NCBI GenBank assembly: GCA_033220425.1
Contig: CM065649.1
Location: 186,001-250,000 of the forward strand
Direction of reading: 5' to 3'
From: Lepraria neglecta
Lineage: Eukaryota > Ascomycota > Lecanoromycetes > Lecanorales > Stereocaulaceae
Length of the DNA stretch: 64,000 nt
A model generated the notes under the pieces. It was not told the origin of the DNA. It made no database searches and saw nothing but the letters and a program-made list of their open reading frames with translations. Each line of letters begins with the position of its first letter. Within the stretch, counting starts at the first letter, position 1. This document shows positions 22,210 through 31,265 of the stretch, piece after piece. The translations under genes were made by a program, and so were the position numbers.

Positions 22210-23028
22210 ATGCTGATTCAGACCGATCATTTGACCGAAATACGGCCTTGCGAAACGAACCTTCACAAGCCTCCTAGACCCTCCGGTGGTCAACAGCAAG
22301 CTCCTCACACCCCTGATACGAACCAGCAACAAGCTCTTTACACGTACGGGATGGTCAAAAGCACGAGCCTCCGCCCCTGGGACAATCTTTGTGCGGATGC
22401 TCTAGTGGGCCCAACAATCCGTATGAAGCCCACCAATCCCTCCCTTAGGAGCCAGGATCCATCCTACAGTTTAGACAGGCTAAAGGATGCTCCAAACCTC
22501 AACCTCCTCCGTGCTAGCCACGATGTCTACGAGGCAGCATCAGCTATCTTCTACAAGCACAACATCTTTACTTTTATAACCGACATGACAATGAAGCAAT
22601 CGTTTAGCACAAGCGCTCATTTTGTGGCTGAGAGACCTCATGCTCTAGGCTACATACGGCATCTGCGACTCCTAATCGGCGACCGTCGAAGGGAAGCATT
22701 GGCGAATGTTTTCCGATCCAATGACTGGGAGAGGCTCTGTTCTATGCTGAGCCAGATGTCGCTTCGAACGCTCTTGCTCCGTGTTACGGGACATATTGAA
22801 ACCGATGGCCCCTTTGACTGGGCTAATCACCTACTTGAGATCAAGAGTCTGAGGGAGATCAGCGTGGATATGTCGACGCAATCGAGCATAAGCGATGCAA
22901 AAGACTGGGTTGATCTTATAAGGAGGAGGCTCTTGCCTGAGTATAGTGAGGTCAAGGATTATGAAGTTAGAGTGATAGCGTTGGGGAGGGGTTTCCCGAG
23001 TAGGAGACCGACACAGCCAGATACTTAG
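22210..23028 (+). CDS. 2EXR-like fungal protein, intact copy
   Basis: An uninterrupted frame from the ATG at 22210 encodes 272 residues; an ATG at 22351 is the better start if the low-complexity front is not translated. The conserved part resembles the large fungal 2EXR / F-box-related family of unknown function. A hydrophobic recognition motif (LNLLRASHDVYEAASAIFYK) is followed by HNIFTFITD, RPHALGYIRHLRLLIGD, ERLCSMLSQMSLRTLLLRV and WANHLLEIKSLREISVDMST. A second, damaged copy lies 650 bases downstream. Members are often expanded in Pezizomycotina and fast evolving. The usual N-terminal F/L-P-x-E-I-R motif is not obvious here. The gene looks translatable. Its role is unknown. Confidence 0.62.
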   Translation: MLIQTDHLTEIRPCETNLHKPPRPSGGQQQAPHTPDTNQQQALYTYGMVKSTSLRPWDNLCADALVGPTIRMKPTNPSLRSQDPSYSLDRLKDAPNLNLLRASHDVYEAASAIFYKHNIFTFITDMTMKQSFSTSAHFVAERPHALGYIRHLRLLIGDRRREALANVFRSNDWERLCSMLSQMSLRTLLLRVTGHIETDGPFDWANHLLEIKSLREISVDMSTQSSISDAKDWVDLIRRRLLPEYSEVKDYEVRVIALGRGFPSRRPTQPDT

Positions 23029-23680
23029 ATAATGACGACGGCCATTCCAGTCTCGAGGAAGTAAGGTCGCGGGCTAGAGATAGTGGGAGGAGGTGAGGAG
23101 GTTGTTGCCTTTGAATGTCACCATTGTGACTTCCACTCACAGTAGATTTCATTAGAAGCCTTTGATAAAAAAAATTGCAGACCATCTGATCCGCCTTCCC
23201 TTTTCATCGTAGCTAACCTGCCTGGATGCAATATCTCTCAAATCAAGGGCTCAAGTCCGTTCCTTCCAATGCCTAGGCCCAGGAACAGGAAGGACCCAAG
23301 AACTCGTAAACAAACCTCCCATCTCTTCTACTCGGAAACACACTTCGGAACAACCACAAGTGCAGATTTTCGCAATAGTTATTGACGATGAAAATATCAA
23401 CTAGACTCTTCCAGGGCCAAATGTGTCATCAGTCGGGGACATAGCTCATTTGAGAAAGGATACGTGTACTAGGCTGCACCAACACTAATAGACCTTCGAC
23501 ACTTGAAAGTCATACCTTATCCAAGTCATCTCCCCTCTCCGCTTCTTTTTCCCTCTCACATTCCGCAACAGCATATCAAGTCATACTCCTAGGCTCTAAA
23601 TCTACCGTTCTCCACGTCAACACCCGCATTCCTCTAGTACACACTCACTGATCATAGCTGAGCCTCACTTGCTCACCAAC
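23029..23680. other. Spacer between the tandem 2EXR-like copies
   Basis: No gene is supported. It is the 3' side of the intact copy and the 5' side of the damaged copy. Pyrimidine-rich text at 23528-23585 precedes the second copy's start. Confidence 0.35.
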
Positions 23681-24429
23681 ATGCCCTTGTCCACTTTCGA
23701 ACCCTTCACTCGAATACCGCCGGACCTACAAGACATCGTCTACACGCATGCTCTAGTTTGCCCGGCCATCTACATCAAACCTCCCATCTCCGGTTGGCGC
23801 CATATTGAGAATCCGAGGAGAAACGCCTGTTGCGCAATCGTTTACTATAGCGCTGACAACTCCAGGATGACATCCGCACCGAACCTCGCACTCTTCCTTG
23901 TCAACCGTACCGTCCACGCTCGCGCATCGGCAATCTTCTACCAGAAAAACGTCTTCGACTTCACAGTAGGACAGACAGCAGATCCGGAATCAAGGATGTC
24001 CGTCGATGACTTAACGTCACTCAATATCTGCACGCAGTTTCTCTATGATCGACCAATGCGTGCTCTAAGTCTTATACGCCATCTACGGATTCCACTTGGA
24101 GATTTCCGGGAGTACTCGTTAAGGCCAGGATTTCCTCTCTATCGCTGGACAGACCTCTGTGCTACGTTGGCGGATGGTCACCTTGGAAGTTAGCTACATA
24201 CGCTTTCACTATGCATCAAGGTGCGTTTTGACGCCGTGTTGTGGGGAGTGGCCCTGTCCCTTGGTTGAACTACTTCCCCGAGATCAAGAGTCAGGAAGTT
24301 AGGGTGGAGTTGGAGACACAGTCCAATCTTAAGGATAGCAAAGACTTTCTCAATGTCGTGAGGAGGGGTTTGATGGGCAGAGGATGTAACCAGGAAGGTT
24401 ATGAAGGCATCGAGGCAGGGATAATATAG
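23681..24429 (+). pseudogene. 2EXR-like paralogue, damaged tandem copy
   Basis: From the ATG at 23681 the frame reads FTRIPPDLQDIVYTHALVCP, LALFLVNRTVHARASAIFYQ, KNVFDFTVG and RPMRALSLIRHLRIPLGDFR. These align in order with the intact neighbour (AIFYKHNIFTF, YIRHLRLLIGDRR). The frame meets a TAG at 24191 after HLGS. It continues past the stop with LHTLSLCIKV, matching LRTLLLRVTG of the neighbour, and then moves to another frame from about 24241 (WLNYFPEIKSQEVRVELETQ, KDFLNVVRRGL), matching the neighbour's C-terminus. It is therefore a tandem duplicate with one stop and at least one frame change. A truncated 171-residue product is possible if it is still expressed. Confidence 0.68.
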
Positions 24430-24786
24430 AGTGAGAACCGGGGCCACGACTGAGGTTGGATGAAGATGACGGCTGTACGAGCCAAGGTTGAACCTGCCTC
24501 GTCAAGCTAGGTGGAAGTAGAAGGCAATGCTGTGTTGGAGACGTGCTTTCCAGTGGGTAATATTGCTCCAGCGGAGAGATCCAGTGGCACTCACGTGATA
24601 TGTGGCAATTCTACTGCTCATCATTCATGCATCTTGTGCCCGAAATCTTGCTATTGACAAAGCTCATAAACATACCCGCATTTCCTGCCGCCAGGAGACA
24701 TTTTCGTGAGGCATTACAGCAGTCTTACAGCAACAGGTCTTAATGCGAGCGACAACAATGGTGACGCAAAAACTGCCTAGAAGGAT
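24430..24786. other. Intergenic, no supported gene
   Basis: About 360 bases between the damaged 2EXR-like copy and the MITE. No gene or clear element is seen. Confidence 0.35.
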
Positions 24787-25072
24787 CCCCTAACCGGCTG
24801 CACCCCCTAACCGGGCAGCCTTGTAGGGCTGAAGCCCGGAATTCCGGTATCTCTGCTTCGGGGTACAGCTTTCAGGGTCTCTTAGGGGCGCAGACAGCGA
24901 AAACTTGGAGAGCTCTACAGCTCGCCAACTAGGCAAGTCTAAAGAAGAGATTTGGTACGAAAATAATAGATATCTATAAGATGTACTACTTTGCACGCAA
25001 AAGTATATCATCAAACATCCTATCTGTAGACCTAGAGCAAGTAGACGGTCAGCGGGTGCAGCCGGTTAGGGG
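24787..25072. mobile_element. MITE-like element, 286 bp, with 19-bp terminal inverted repeats
   Basis: The left end reads CCCCTAACCGGCTGCACCC (24787-24805) and its exact reverse complement GGGTGCAGCCGGTTAGGGG is at 25054-25072. Just inside the left end, 'cccctaaccgg' repeats at 24804-24814, a subterminal copy. The inside holds the palindrome 'ccggaattccgg' near 24836 and no transposase. Size and ends fit a miniature inverted-repeat transposable element. Flanking bases do not show a clear target-site duplication, so the superfamily is open. It lies 190 bases upstream of the Zn2Cys6 gene's start and may once have affected its promoter. Confidence 0.75.
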
Positions 25073-25135
25073 GTGAATCCTTTTAACAGAGATAGACCGG
25101 CAGGAATTTCCCACTTAGACAATTGCCGGTCGAAA

Positions 25136-25186
25136 AGTTACAAAGCTCGGCGCACTTACAAAGTAAGTGCGTCGAGCTTTGTAACT
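25136..25186. repeat. Near-perfect 51-base palindrome (24-base arms, 3-base loop)
   Basis: Arm 1 (25136-25159) starts AGTTACAAAGCTCGGCGCAC and arm 2 (25163-25186) is its reverse complement with one mismatch; the loop is AAA. A third partial copy of the motif, 'gtaagtacgccgag', follows at 25202-25215. The hairpin lies between the MITE and the Zn2Cys6 start codon at 25265, so it falls in the 5' leader or promoter of that gene. It could form a very stable hairpin in RNA or be a fold-back element. Confidence 0.85.
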
Positions 25187-25264
25187 ACGCGGAACTTTTT
25201 TGTAAGTACGCCGAGGCTGTGGGTTCTCAGCCCCAGCTGCAAGATATCAAGCGATCATTGGATT

Positions 25265-26780
25265 ATGTTACGACCCGTGGGAAAGTTTCGCGCCTCGAGA
25301 GCGGGTGGACCTCACGTGCGGACTGCGTGCATTACTTGCAAGTAAGTCTAATCCATTCTATGTCAGCGGTTTCACTGAGCCTGCGGTATAACTGCAGGAT
25401 AAGACATGTCAAGTGTGACGAGACAAACCCATCATGTCGTAAATGCAGCAGCACCGGTCGAGTGTGCGATGGCTATCCGGCCAAAAAGAGCATTCCACAG
25501 CCTATCAAAAAGACAGCGACGCGAATAGTCCCCGCACGTGCCATATCAATTGCCCCTTACGCCCGACATGGGAATCAAGGGAACTGACAAGGAGCGCCTA
25601 TGTTTCGAGTACTTCTACAGCGTTACCGGGTGAAAAGTTGCAGCCGTCATGGATCTGCAAGTTACTCATCAATTTATTCTTCAGGCCTGTCATTTTGACA
25701 GAGCTGTATTATCAGCAGTTGTGGCTCTCGGCTATCTTGGACAAAGGCGTAGGTGCGACCACAGAATGATTCCGGGAAACGCAATGAACGAGCTCATCGA
25801 TGACTATGCCCACTTGCAGTATTGCAGGACGCTGAAATGTCTTCGAGGACTGATCAGCGATGATCCAAATCGGCCCACTGAGCTTACCGTCATCTCTTGT
25901 TACTTATTGATGGTCTTCGAATTCTTGCGTGGTGACTATATGACCGCCATGGTGCACGTAAGAAGCGGTTTCAATATCCTCCGTCAAGGGTCTGGATCGC
26001 TACAAAGTATGAGCAGCCTAAAACAGGAGCTCTTCCGCGTCTTCTCTGTTGGAGATATACGAGCGCCACCTACGAGGCAGCCAAGCAAAGCTGACCGCTA
26101 CTTCGACACTTACCCTAGGGAAGATCTCAACATTGACACTGAGAATTCCCCCACTAACTTGGACGCTCATCTTGCAAAAATGAAAACACGGATCAATGAA
26201 AGCACACCACATCGAGCTGCGGTGATGAAGATGGGTAGGATAATCACCTTTGTGGTACTCACTGCCTCTCAAGGAACAATCGGCGAATCCATCTACAGGA
26301 CATTTGAACCTCAATTCCGCGAGATAGTATCACTTGCAACATCTGTGATCTCTCCTTTGGATGGGTAAGCAGCTTTTTCAACTTCTTCTTGCCCCGTGAA
26401 TACTGTTTTTCCAGGCGCGAGACATTCCTTGCGAGCCAGAAGTCTTTTCCGGTCTATAAGACACTTCTTCTGACCACAAGCCCAACTTGAGAGGCAAATG
26501 CTGACTCCGAAATAGTAGTGTAAAGTCGCGGGTGGGGAACATCGTGGCAGCGTGTAATTCAGAAACAACTTTAGGTACTTTGACGCTTCATACAGGTATC
26601 ATGTACCCTCTGTTCTTCACGGCAATCAAAAGTCAGAACGTGGAGGTCCGCCGTAAAGCGATTTCGTTGCTGGTCACTTCGCCCTGGCAAGAAGGACCTT
26701 GAGATAGTGCTTGTGTTGCGGCATCGCAGCACGAGACAGCGATATTCTCGTTGAACGGTTTTGCCAATTGGAGTTCGTCT
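25265..26780 (+). pseudogene. Dead Zn2Cys6 transcription factor gene
   Basis: Exon 1 (25265-25341) and exon 2 (from 25398) join by a GTAAGT/CAG intron to give the full zinc cluster. The spacing is C-x2-C-x6-C-x6-C-x2-C-x6-C (ACITCKIRHVKCDETNPSCR and KCSSTGRVCDGY), near the N-terminus as usual. The frame then stops at 25585. The fungal-specific regulatory region continues in other frames: DKERLCFEYFYSVTG, QFILQACHFDRAVLSAVVAL, ELTVISCYLLMVFEFLRGDY and, after 26580, GIMYPLFFTAIKSQNVEVRR and KAISLLVTSPWQEGP. At least two in-frame stops and two frame changes interrupt it. The parent would have been a C6 activator of unknown target. The ATG at 25649 opens a 239-residue remnant lacking the DNA-binding domain. 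Confidence 0.8.
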
Positions 26781-27586
26781 TAGCTGATTGATGCATCACA
26801 CTGCAGCACCATTATTATCCTGCGCGCTATAAAGCATATATCGTAGATTTAAAAAGAGCTAGATTGCCTTATTAGTGTCGGTCAAGGAGAAATCACGATC
26901 CTGAGCTCTAATCACATTGCATATGTGCTGACCTTCTCTGAGCACAATTTTCCTTGCTGCGATCTTATCTTCGCTAAAAATTCCGCATCCCCGTCCCACT
27001 ATCTGGGCAGCCAACTACCTTTGGTTGACTCGAGCAAAGCGCGTAGACTTGAAGGTGTTACAACCATACTGCCTCTTTCTCATCCTACGTGGCAGCCTCT
27101 TCGACCACTCATTCTCCCTCCATCGTGCCTGTCCTGTCCCAATATCTTCACTACCTAATCCTCACCTCCGCCCAAGACCCTGCCACATAATACTCCACAG
27201 AGATGAAGATGACGGCCATGAGCCAAGCTTTCAGATAAAGCTCGAGAACACAAGGTTTTGTTCATTCATCGATATTAGAGACACTCGGTAGCGGAACAGA
27301 CATCACTTTCACGGCATTATCTCCTTGCAAAATCACCACCCCATACCACACCCATCAGATGACCACCTTAGCAGAGCTTCTTACTTGCAGCTCGGACACA
27401 AATCATCCAAATCCGTATTAAACATACTGCCTATTCGAGAAAAACTTAGCCCTCGTCAGCATCGGCGAGTCCAATTTATCAAGGCACATGTCACGACAAG
27501 CACTAGAAGTCTCCTCCGCACTCCTAATCTCCCTCCCCTGTTTCTGCCACTGCCTCAACTCCCTCTTCTGCCCATTAAACTACATA
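26781..27586. other. Intergenic, no supported gene
   Basis: About 800 bases, mostly pyrimidine-biased on the plus strand from 26925 onward. Short open frames there are Ser/Pro/His-rich and look compositional. No gene is supported. Confidence 0.35.
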
Positions 27587-28147
27587 AGATGGTTCTCGCC
27601 CCAATTATAGTCGTATTCAAGACATATTCGATTGGGGTAAGGGTTCGAAGTGCATGCGTCACACCAGATTTTAAAAGGATGGACCTCCCAGTATATATCC
27701 CCACGAGGATCGTAATCCTGCCAATAGCGCCAGCTGTAGCCGATATCCTAGTCGAAACAGAGTTTATCTTTAGTCACGCCGTCGCCGTATTTTCGACGCA
27801 AGGGGCTGTAGTTGGCTTCCGAATGGTTATCCCCAGTCGTCGGCTTGGCGGTCTTCGTGGACGAGGCTTGTGTTGTAGGGGGCTAGGTTGTCGGGGAGCG
27901 CGAGGCAGTTTGTTGAGTTACCTTTTGTTGTATGGTAGATGCGGGACCAGATGAGGTTTGTGTTGGGGTGGGTGTTGTAGTATTCGTGTTGGATTATTTG
28001 GGCTGTTTCGTCGAGGGGGTGGTGGTGGGGTGTTGTAATAATAGTAGTAGGTTGAGGTAAGGATGTCGCTGGCGGGGGGTGCGGGGAGGTCGCCGAGGTA
28101 GCCTTCTGCTTTGTTGTTTGGGGGAAAATCAACTGGCTTGAGGGCAT
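27587..28147 (-). pseudogene. Decayed gene of unknown family
   Basis: On the minus strand a frame from 28147 reads EYYNTHPNTNLIWSRIYHTT, then NCLALPDNLAPYNTSLVHED and stops. The next frame continues NHSEANYSPLRRKYGDGVTK, DIGYSWRYWQDYDPRGDIYW and FKIWCDACTSNPYPNRICLE to about 27587, with one internal stop. The aromatic, Asp-rich content is clearly protein-like and resembles extracellular enzymes in style. I recognise no family and the beginning is low-complexity (Pro, Thr, His). Confidence 0.4.
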
Positions 28148-28453
28148 GGATAAAGGGGACGCGGCATTTTTGTGTGTAGGTGAAAAGGCGCCTACTTTCG
28201 GATAGTCTTGACGCCGTTTTATGAGGTCTTTTCGCTTTCTAGTCTTCGGTAGCTAGCGTAAACAATCTATAGTTGTACCAGTACTGATCGATGGTTTTGC
28301 AATGCCAAATGTTCTGCTAGTACTACGGGACTAATGCTATATACAATCGAATGAGTATAATATGCAGAGGGGTATTTGGCTCCTTGGTTGGTGGTTGCAG
28401 CCAATGTTCTTCAACTTTGGCCAGAAAGGAATTGAAAGTGTTAAAATCCGTTG
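28148..28453. other. Intergenic, no supported gene
   Basis: About 300 bases between the decayed gene and repeat copy B. Nothing is recognised. Confidence 0.35.
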
Positions 28454-28581
28454 CTTGATTGCTTTCTATGCGATTCTAGAAGCCTGTTACTAGCCGTTCT
28501 TTGTCTGTTTTGGCCATATATGGGGCCCTGGGGGCCCCCATTAGCTAGACATCCTTCCCAGCCTATTGCCACATTGCAACA
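28454..28581. repeat. 128-bp dispersed repeat, copy B
   Basis: Same-orientation copy of 21289-21416 with six mismatches in 128 bases and no gaps. It lies directly beyond the C-terminal side of the dead coiled-coil gene, whose minus-strand frame runs on into the repeat. The GC-rich palindromic core here is 'tggggccctgggggcccc'. No terminal inverted repeat or target-site duplication was found at its edges. Confidence 0.8.
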
Positions 28582-28689
28582 GAAAGCGACCTTGAGATTA
28601 TCTGGGAGGGGGTTTCCTTGCGCAACCATAGTAGTATGAGTATTTAATACAAGAAAAAGTCCTCCGTCATTACTCGCAGAGTCTATACA

Positions 28690-29414
28690 TATAGTCAGCT
28701 TTTGGCATGACGTATTGAATAAACCATCCGTGTACGTACGAAAGTCCAAGACTTGCTTATGATCTAAGCCGTATAACTCCCGATATATGCTTCTGTCTGT
28801 ACGTTGATCGCGATCGAACGGTATAGCATCCCCGAGCGCATCGCCTTCGTGAGCTCTTAGATTCCCCTCCCGAATCGCCTTTGAGCCTTTAAGCTCTTCT
28901 ATAACCTTGATATCTCTCTTTTATACGTCTAGAAATCGCCTTCAAATCGATAGACAACCTTCTAAGCTTTGAACTAAATTTCTAACACGACTTTCTAAAG
29001 ATGAGAGCTGTTTCTGCTGCTCGTCGAGCTGGCTTGTCCTTTTTTCATCCTTGGCCATTAGGATCTCCATCGTCCTCTTCATTTGCTCCAGGTCCCTTAG
29101 AATCCCATGTCCTCCCGAGTTTGCGTAGACAACATTGTCTCCAACTTGTCCTATTGTGACATGCTCAACTTCATCTCGTAAACGTGATTTGGCCAACGTT
29201 TCAGGGTCTTGCTGGGACGGAACGTGAATCTCTTCGAAACCGATTGCGTGGACATCAAAAACCTGACCAGATTAACTTCAGGGTTTACGTAAGGGTTTGG
29301 ACAAAGACAAGGGACACATACCTCATCGTCTGACTCGGAAGGCGTATATGGTAGACTTGTGCGAATACTCTCCATATCTTTGCATCCACTAATCTTAGGC
29401 AAAGGCGTACTCAT
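28690..29414 (-). pseudogene. Dead coiled-coil protein gene
   Basis: Exon 1 (29414-29322) encodes MSTPLPKISGCKDMESIRTS and ends SESDDE. A GTATGT/CAG intron leads to exon 2 (from 29272): FDVHAIGFEEIHVPSQQ, DPETLAKSRLRDEVEHVTIG, then a coiled coil (LEQMKRTMEILMAKDEKRTS, QLDEQQKQLSSLESRVRNLV). Two in-frame stops follow within 50 bases (the first at 28944-28942). The same frame then continues as good protein: VIEELKGSKAIREGNLRAHE, GDALGDAIPFDRDQR and YRELYGLDHKQVLDF. A function cannot be assigned; the style is that of a fungal family of hypothetical coiled-coil proteins. The stops fit CGA and CAA turned to TGA and TAA. A product of about 135 residues could still be made. Confidence 0.55.
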
Positions 29415-30569
29415 ATTAGATAGATATCGCTGGGGTATTGGGATCCAATAGGTTGAGAATGCAGGCGTTAAGAAATGCAGCAGAAGGGATCGTTTTGTTG
29501 GGGTGTCAAGAAGGCAGGCATGCAGATGACTCAATTCAATATCTTATTATTAAGCTAGCCGCATACGGAGAACTATTCCGCATGAAGTAATTCACCTGCA
29601 CACAGACTACGCGGAAGGGGAGGAATAGGAGATGTTGAAGTCGAGCCATGGTTAATGCTGAAGATGGGGAAGTAGAGAGGAAGAATGGAATGAGACAAAA
29701 CCAATAGAGACTTGTTCGATTGTGGTTTTCGTCAGGAATGATGTGCGCTTCCAAGTGGAGACATGCTTGGCAAAAAGGTGGATGGTAAGGCATTTTGAGA
29801 GAATTGAATGGGGTTTTGATTTGGTGATAGAGCGCCATGCTGCTTTCTGAGGCGCACAACGGAAATTGTAGGTCATGAGATTTTTTCAACAGATCAAAGG
29901 TGTCTGCATGATTTGAAACTCGCCCTACCTATCTATTACATGTTGAAGGAGTAAGAGCGAGAGCAAATGCTAGAAAGGCTGGAAATGCATCCGAGATCTG
30001 GCAAGCTTGATACGTGATTAAAGCTGTTAAGATCCACATTTCACTCTCCTTACTGTTCAAAACCAGGATGTTTTTGACCCGAGGTATTGGTCGAACGCCC
30101 GAACTTCGATTGAAGCGCTCTTTGTCCCAGTTTTTTCGAAAGTGGAATTAGTAGGCTGAGCTAAGTTTAGCGCGCCAAGAGAATAACGTCTCCCTTTGTT
30201 TACGCTCGCGGACGAAACAGGAATGGCGTTGCACCGTAGCTTTGGCATCTTCGTAACTGCTCAATGATGTTGAAATCTACGTTTCTAGCTTCTCCATGCC
30301 TAAATTCAGCACTCATCTAGCTTAAGCTGCTAGTAAAACGCACCAAAGACGTGGCTAGCGGAGTTTTCATCCGCTCATGGAATTTTACCAGGACTTTGGC
30401 AACCTCGGAACTTGCACTCGCTACGTAAATCCATGTTTTAGCTCTTGGCCCCCTCAAATTGCAGTCACCGAACTCAGGCTACCATTAAAACGCCTTGAAA
30501 CCTCCACTGACCAAGCCTGAATCTCACAAATGTCGCTCACAAAGACCCCCACTTATGTCAATTATCACT
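29415..30569. other. Intergenic, no supported gene
   Basis: No supported gene in about 1.15 kb. A minus-strand frame at 29536-29889 is open (KMPYHPPFCQACLHLEAHII) but lacks a convincing start context or family. The rest is AT-rich. Confidence 0.3.
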
Positions 30570-31105
30570 TTCTCAGAGTAGACTGGTTGCCAAAAGATAT
30601 GGCTAATATTCAAATAATGGCTTAAATGTGGGGGTAACGTCCCTGCCAAGTGCAGGTACCTGATTCATGACACCAGAAAGAAATGAATGGAAGTTGGGGC
30701 TGGCCAACTGTTTGTACGCCAAACCATGCACTGCTAAGAGCGCTAATCCTGCCTATCGACACTCTCTCGGAGTAGGTATGCTGCCATAATACGTGACTTG
30801 AGCCCAGTGAGTGACGCAGCTTGAAGAGTAATAGTCCCCCAAGTTCCACGTTCCCAACTCGTAAGGCCAGAAGAAAAGCGTGGGAGTTGGGGCTGGCCAA
30901 AGTTTTATACGCCAAATGCTACTATTTGAGAGGAGGTAAGTTGCCAAAAGATAGGGTTCAGGCACAATGAATGATAAAGGCTAATAACCCCGCAAAGTCT
31001 ACGCTATCAACTCAACCTTATCTTGCAAATGCTTGGTGGATGGAGCGTCATTGTCGACGCTCAACGGTGTCCAGGAGTAGCATTATTGCCAAAGATGATA
31101 CAAGT
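30570..31105. repeat. Degenerate tandem repeats upstream of the TPR/SET-like gene
   Basis: Two motif types alternate. The first, 'agttggggctggccaa..tacgccaaa', occurs at 30691 and 30894. The second, 'gagtag....ttgccaaaagata' and variants, occurs near 30577-30600, 30770-30793, 30930-30953 and 31072-31094. Spacings vary from about 140 to 200 bases and the copies are diverged. The array ends about 160 bases before the gene's start. It looks like an old local duplication of promoter-type DNA rather than a transposon. Confidence 0.5.
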
Positions 31106-31265
31106 TGGGGGTCAATAGCCGCGGAAGATGTCCTTAGGTATGCTGTATTGTTATGGAAACCCTTCACCACTGCGGCGTGATGATGACTGACTATAAACAC
31201 CAGATCTCGCTTACCGGACATTGCTCCAACAATCTCTCAAGATCAACACTGCATAAAACTGCATC

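Noticed and set aside
25570-25660. A 14-base intron that would rescue the Zn2Cys6 gene near 25631
   Set aside because: Too short to be spliced by any known fungal spliceosomal intron; a decayed gene is the simpler reading.
28454-28581. Repeat copy as a solo terminal repeat of a retroelement
   Set aside because: At 128 bases with no recognised end motif or target duplication there is no support for any particular element class.
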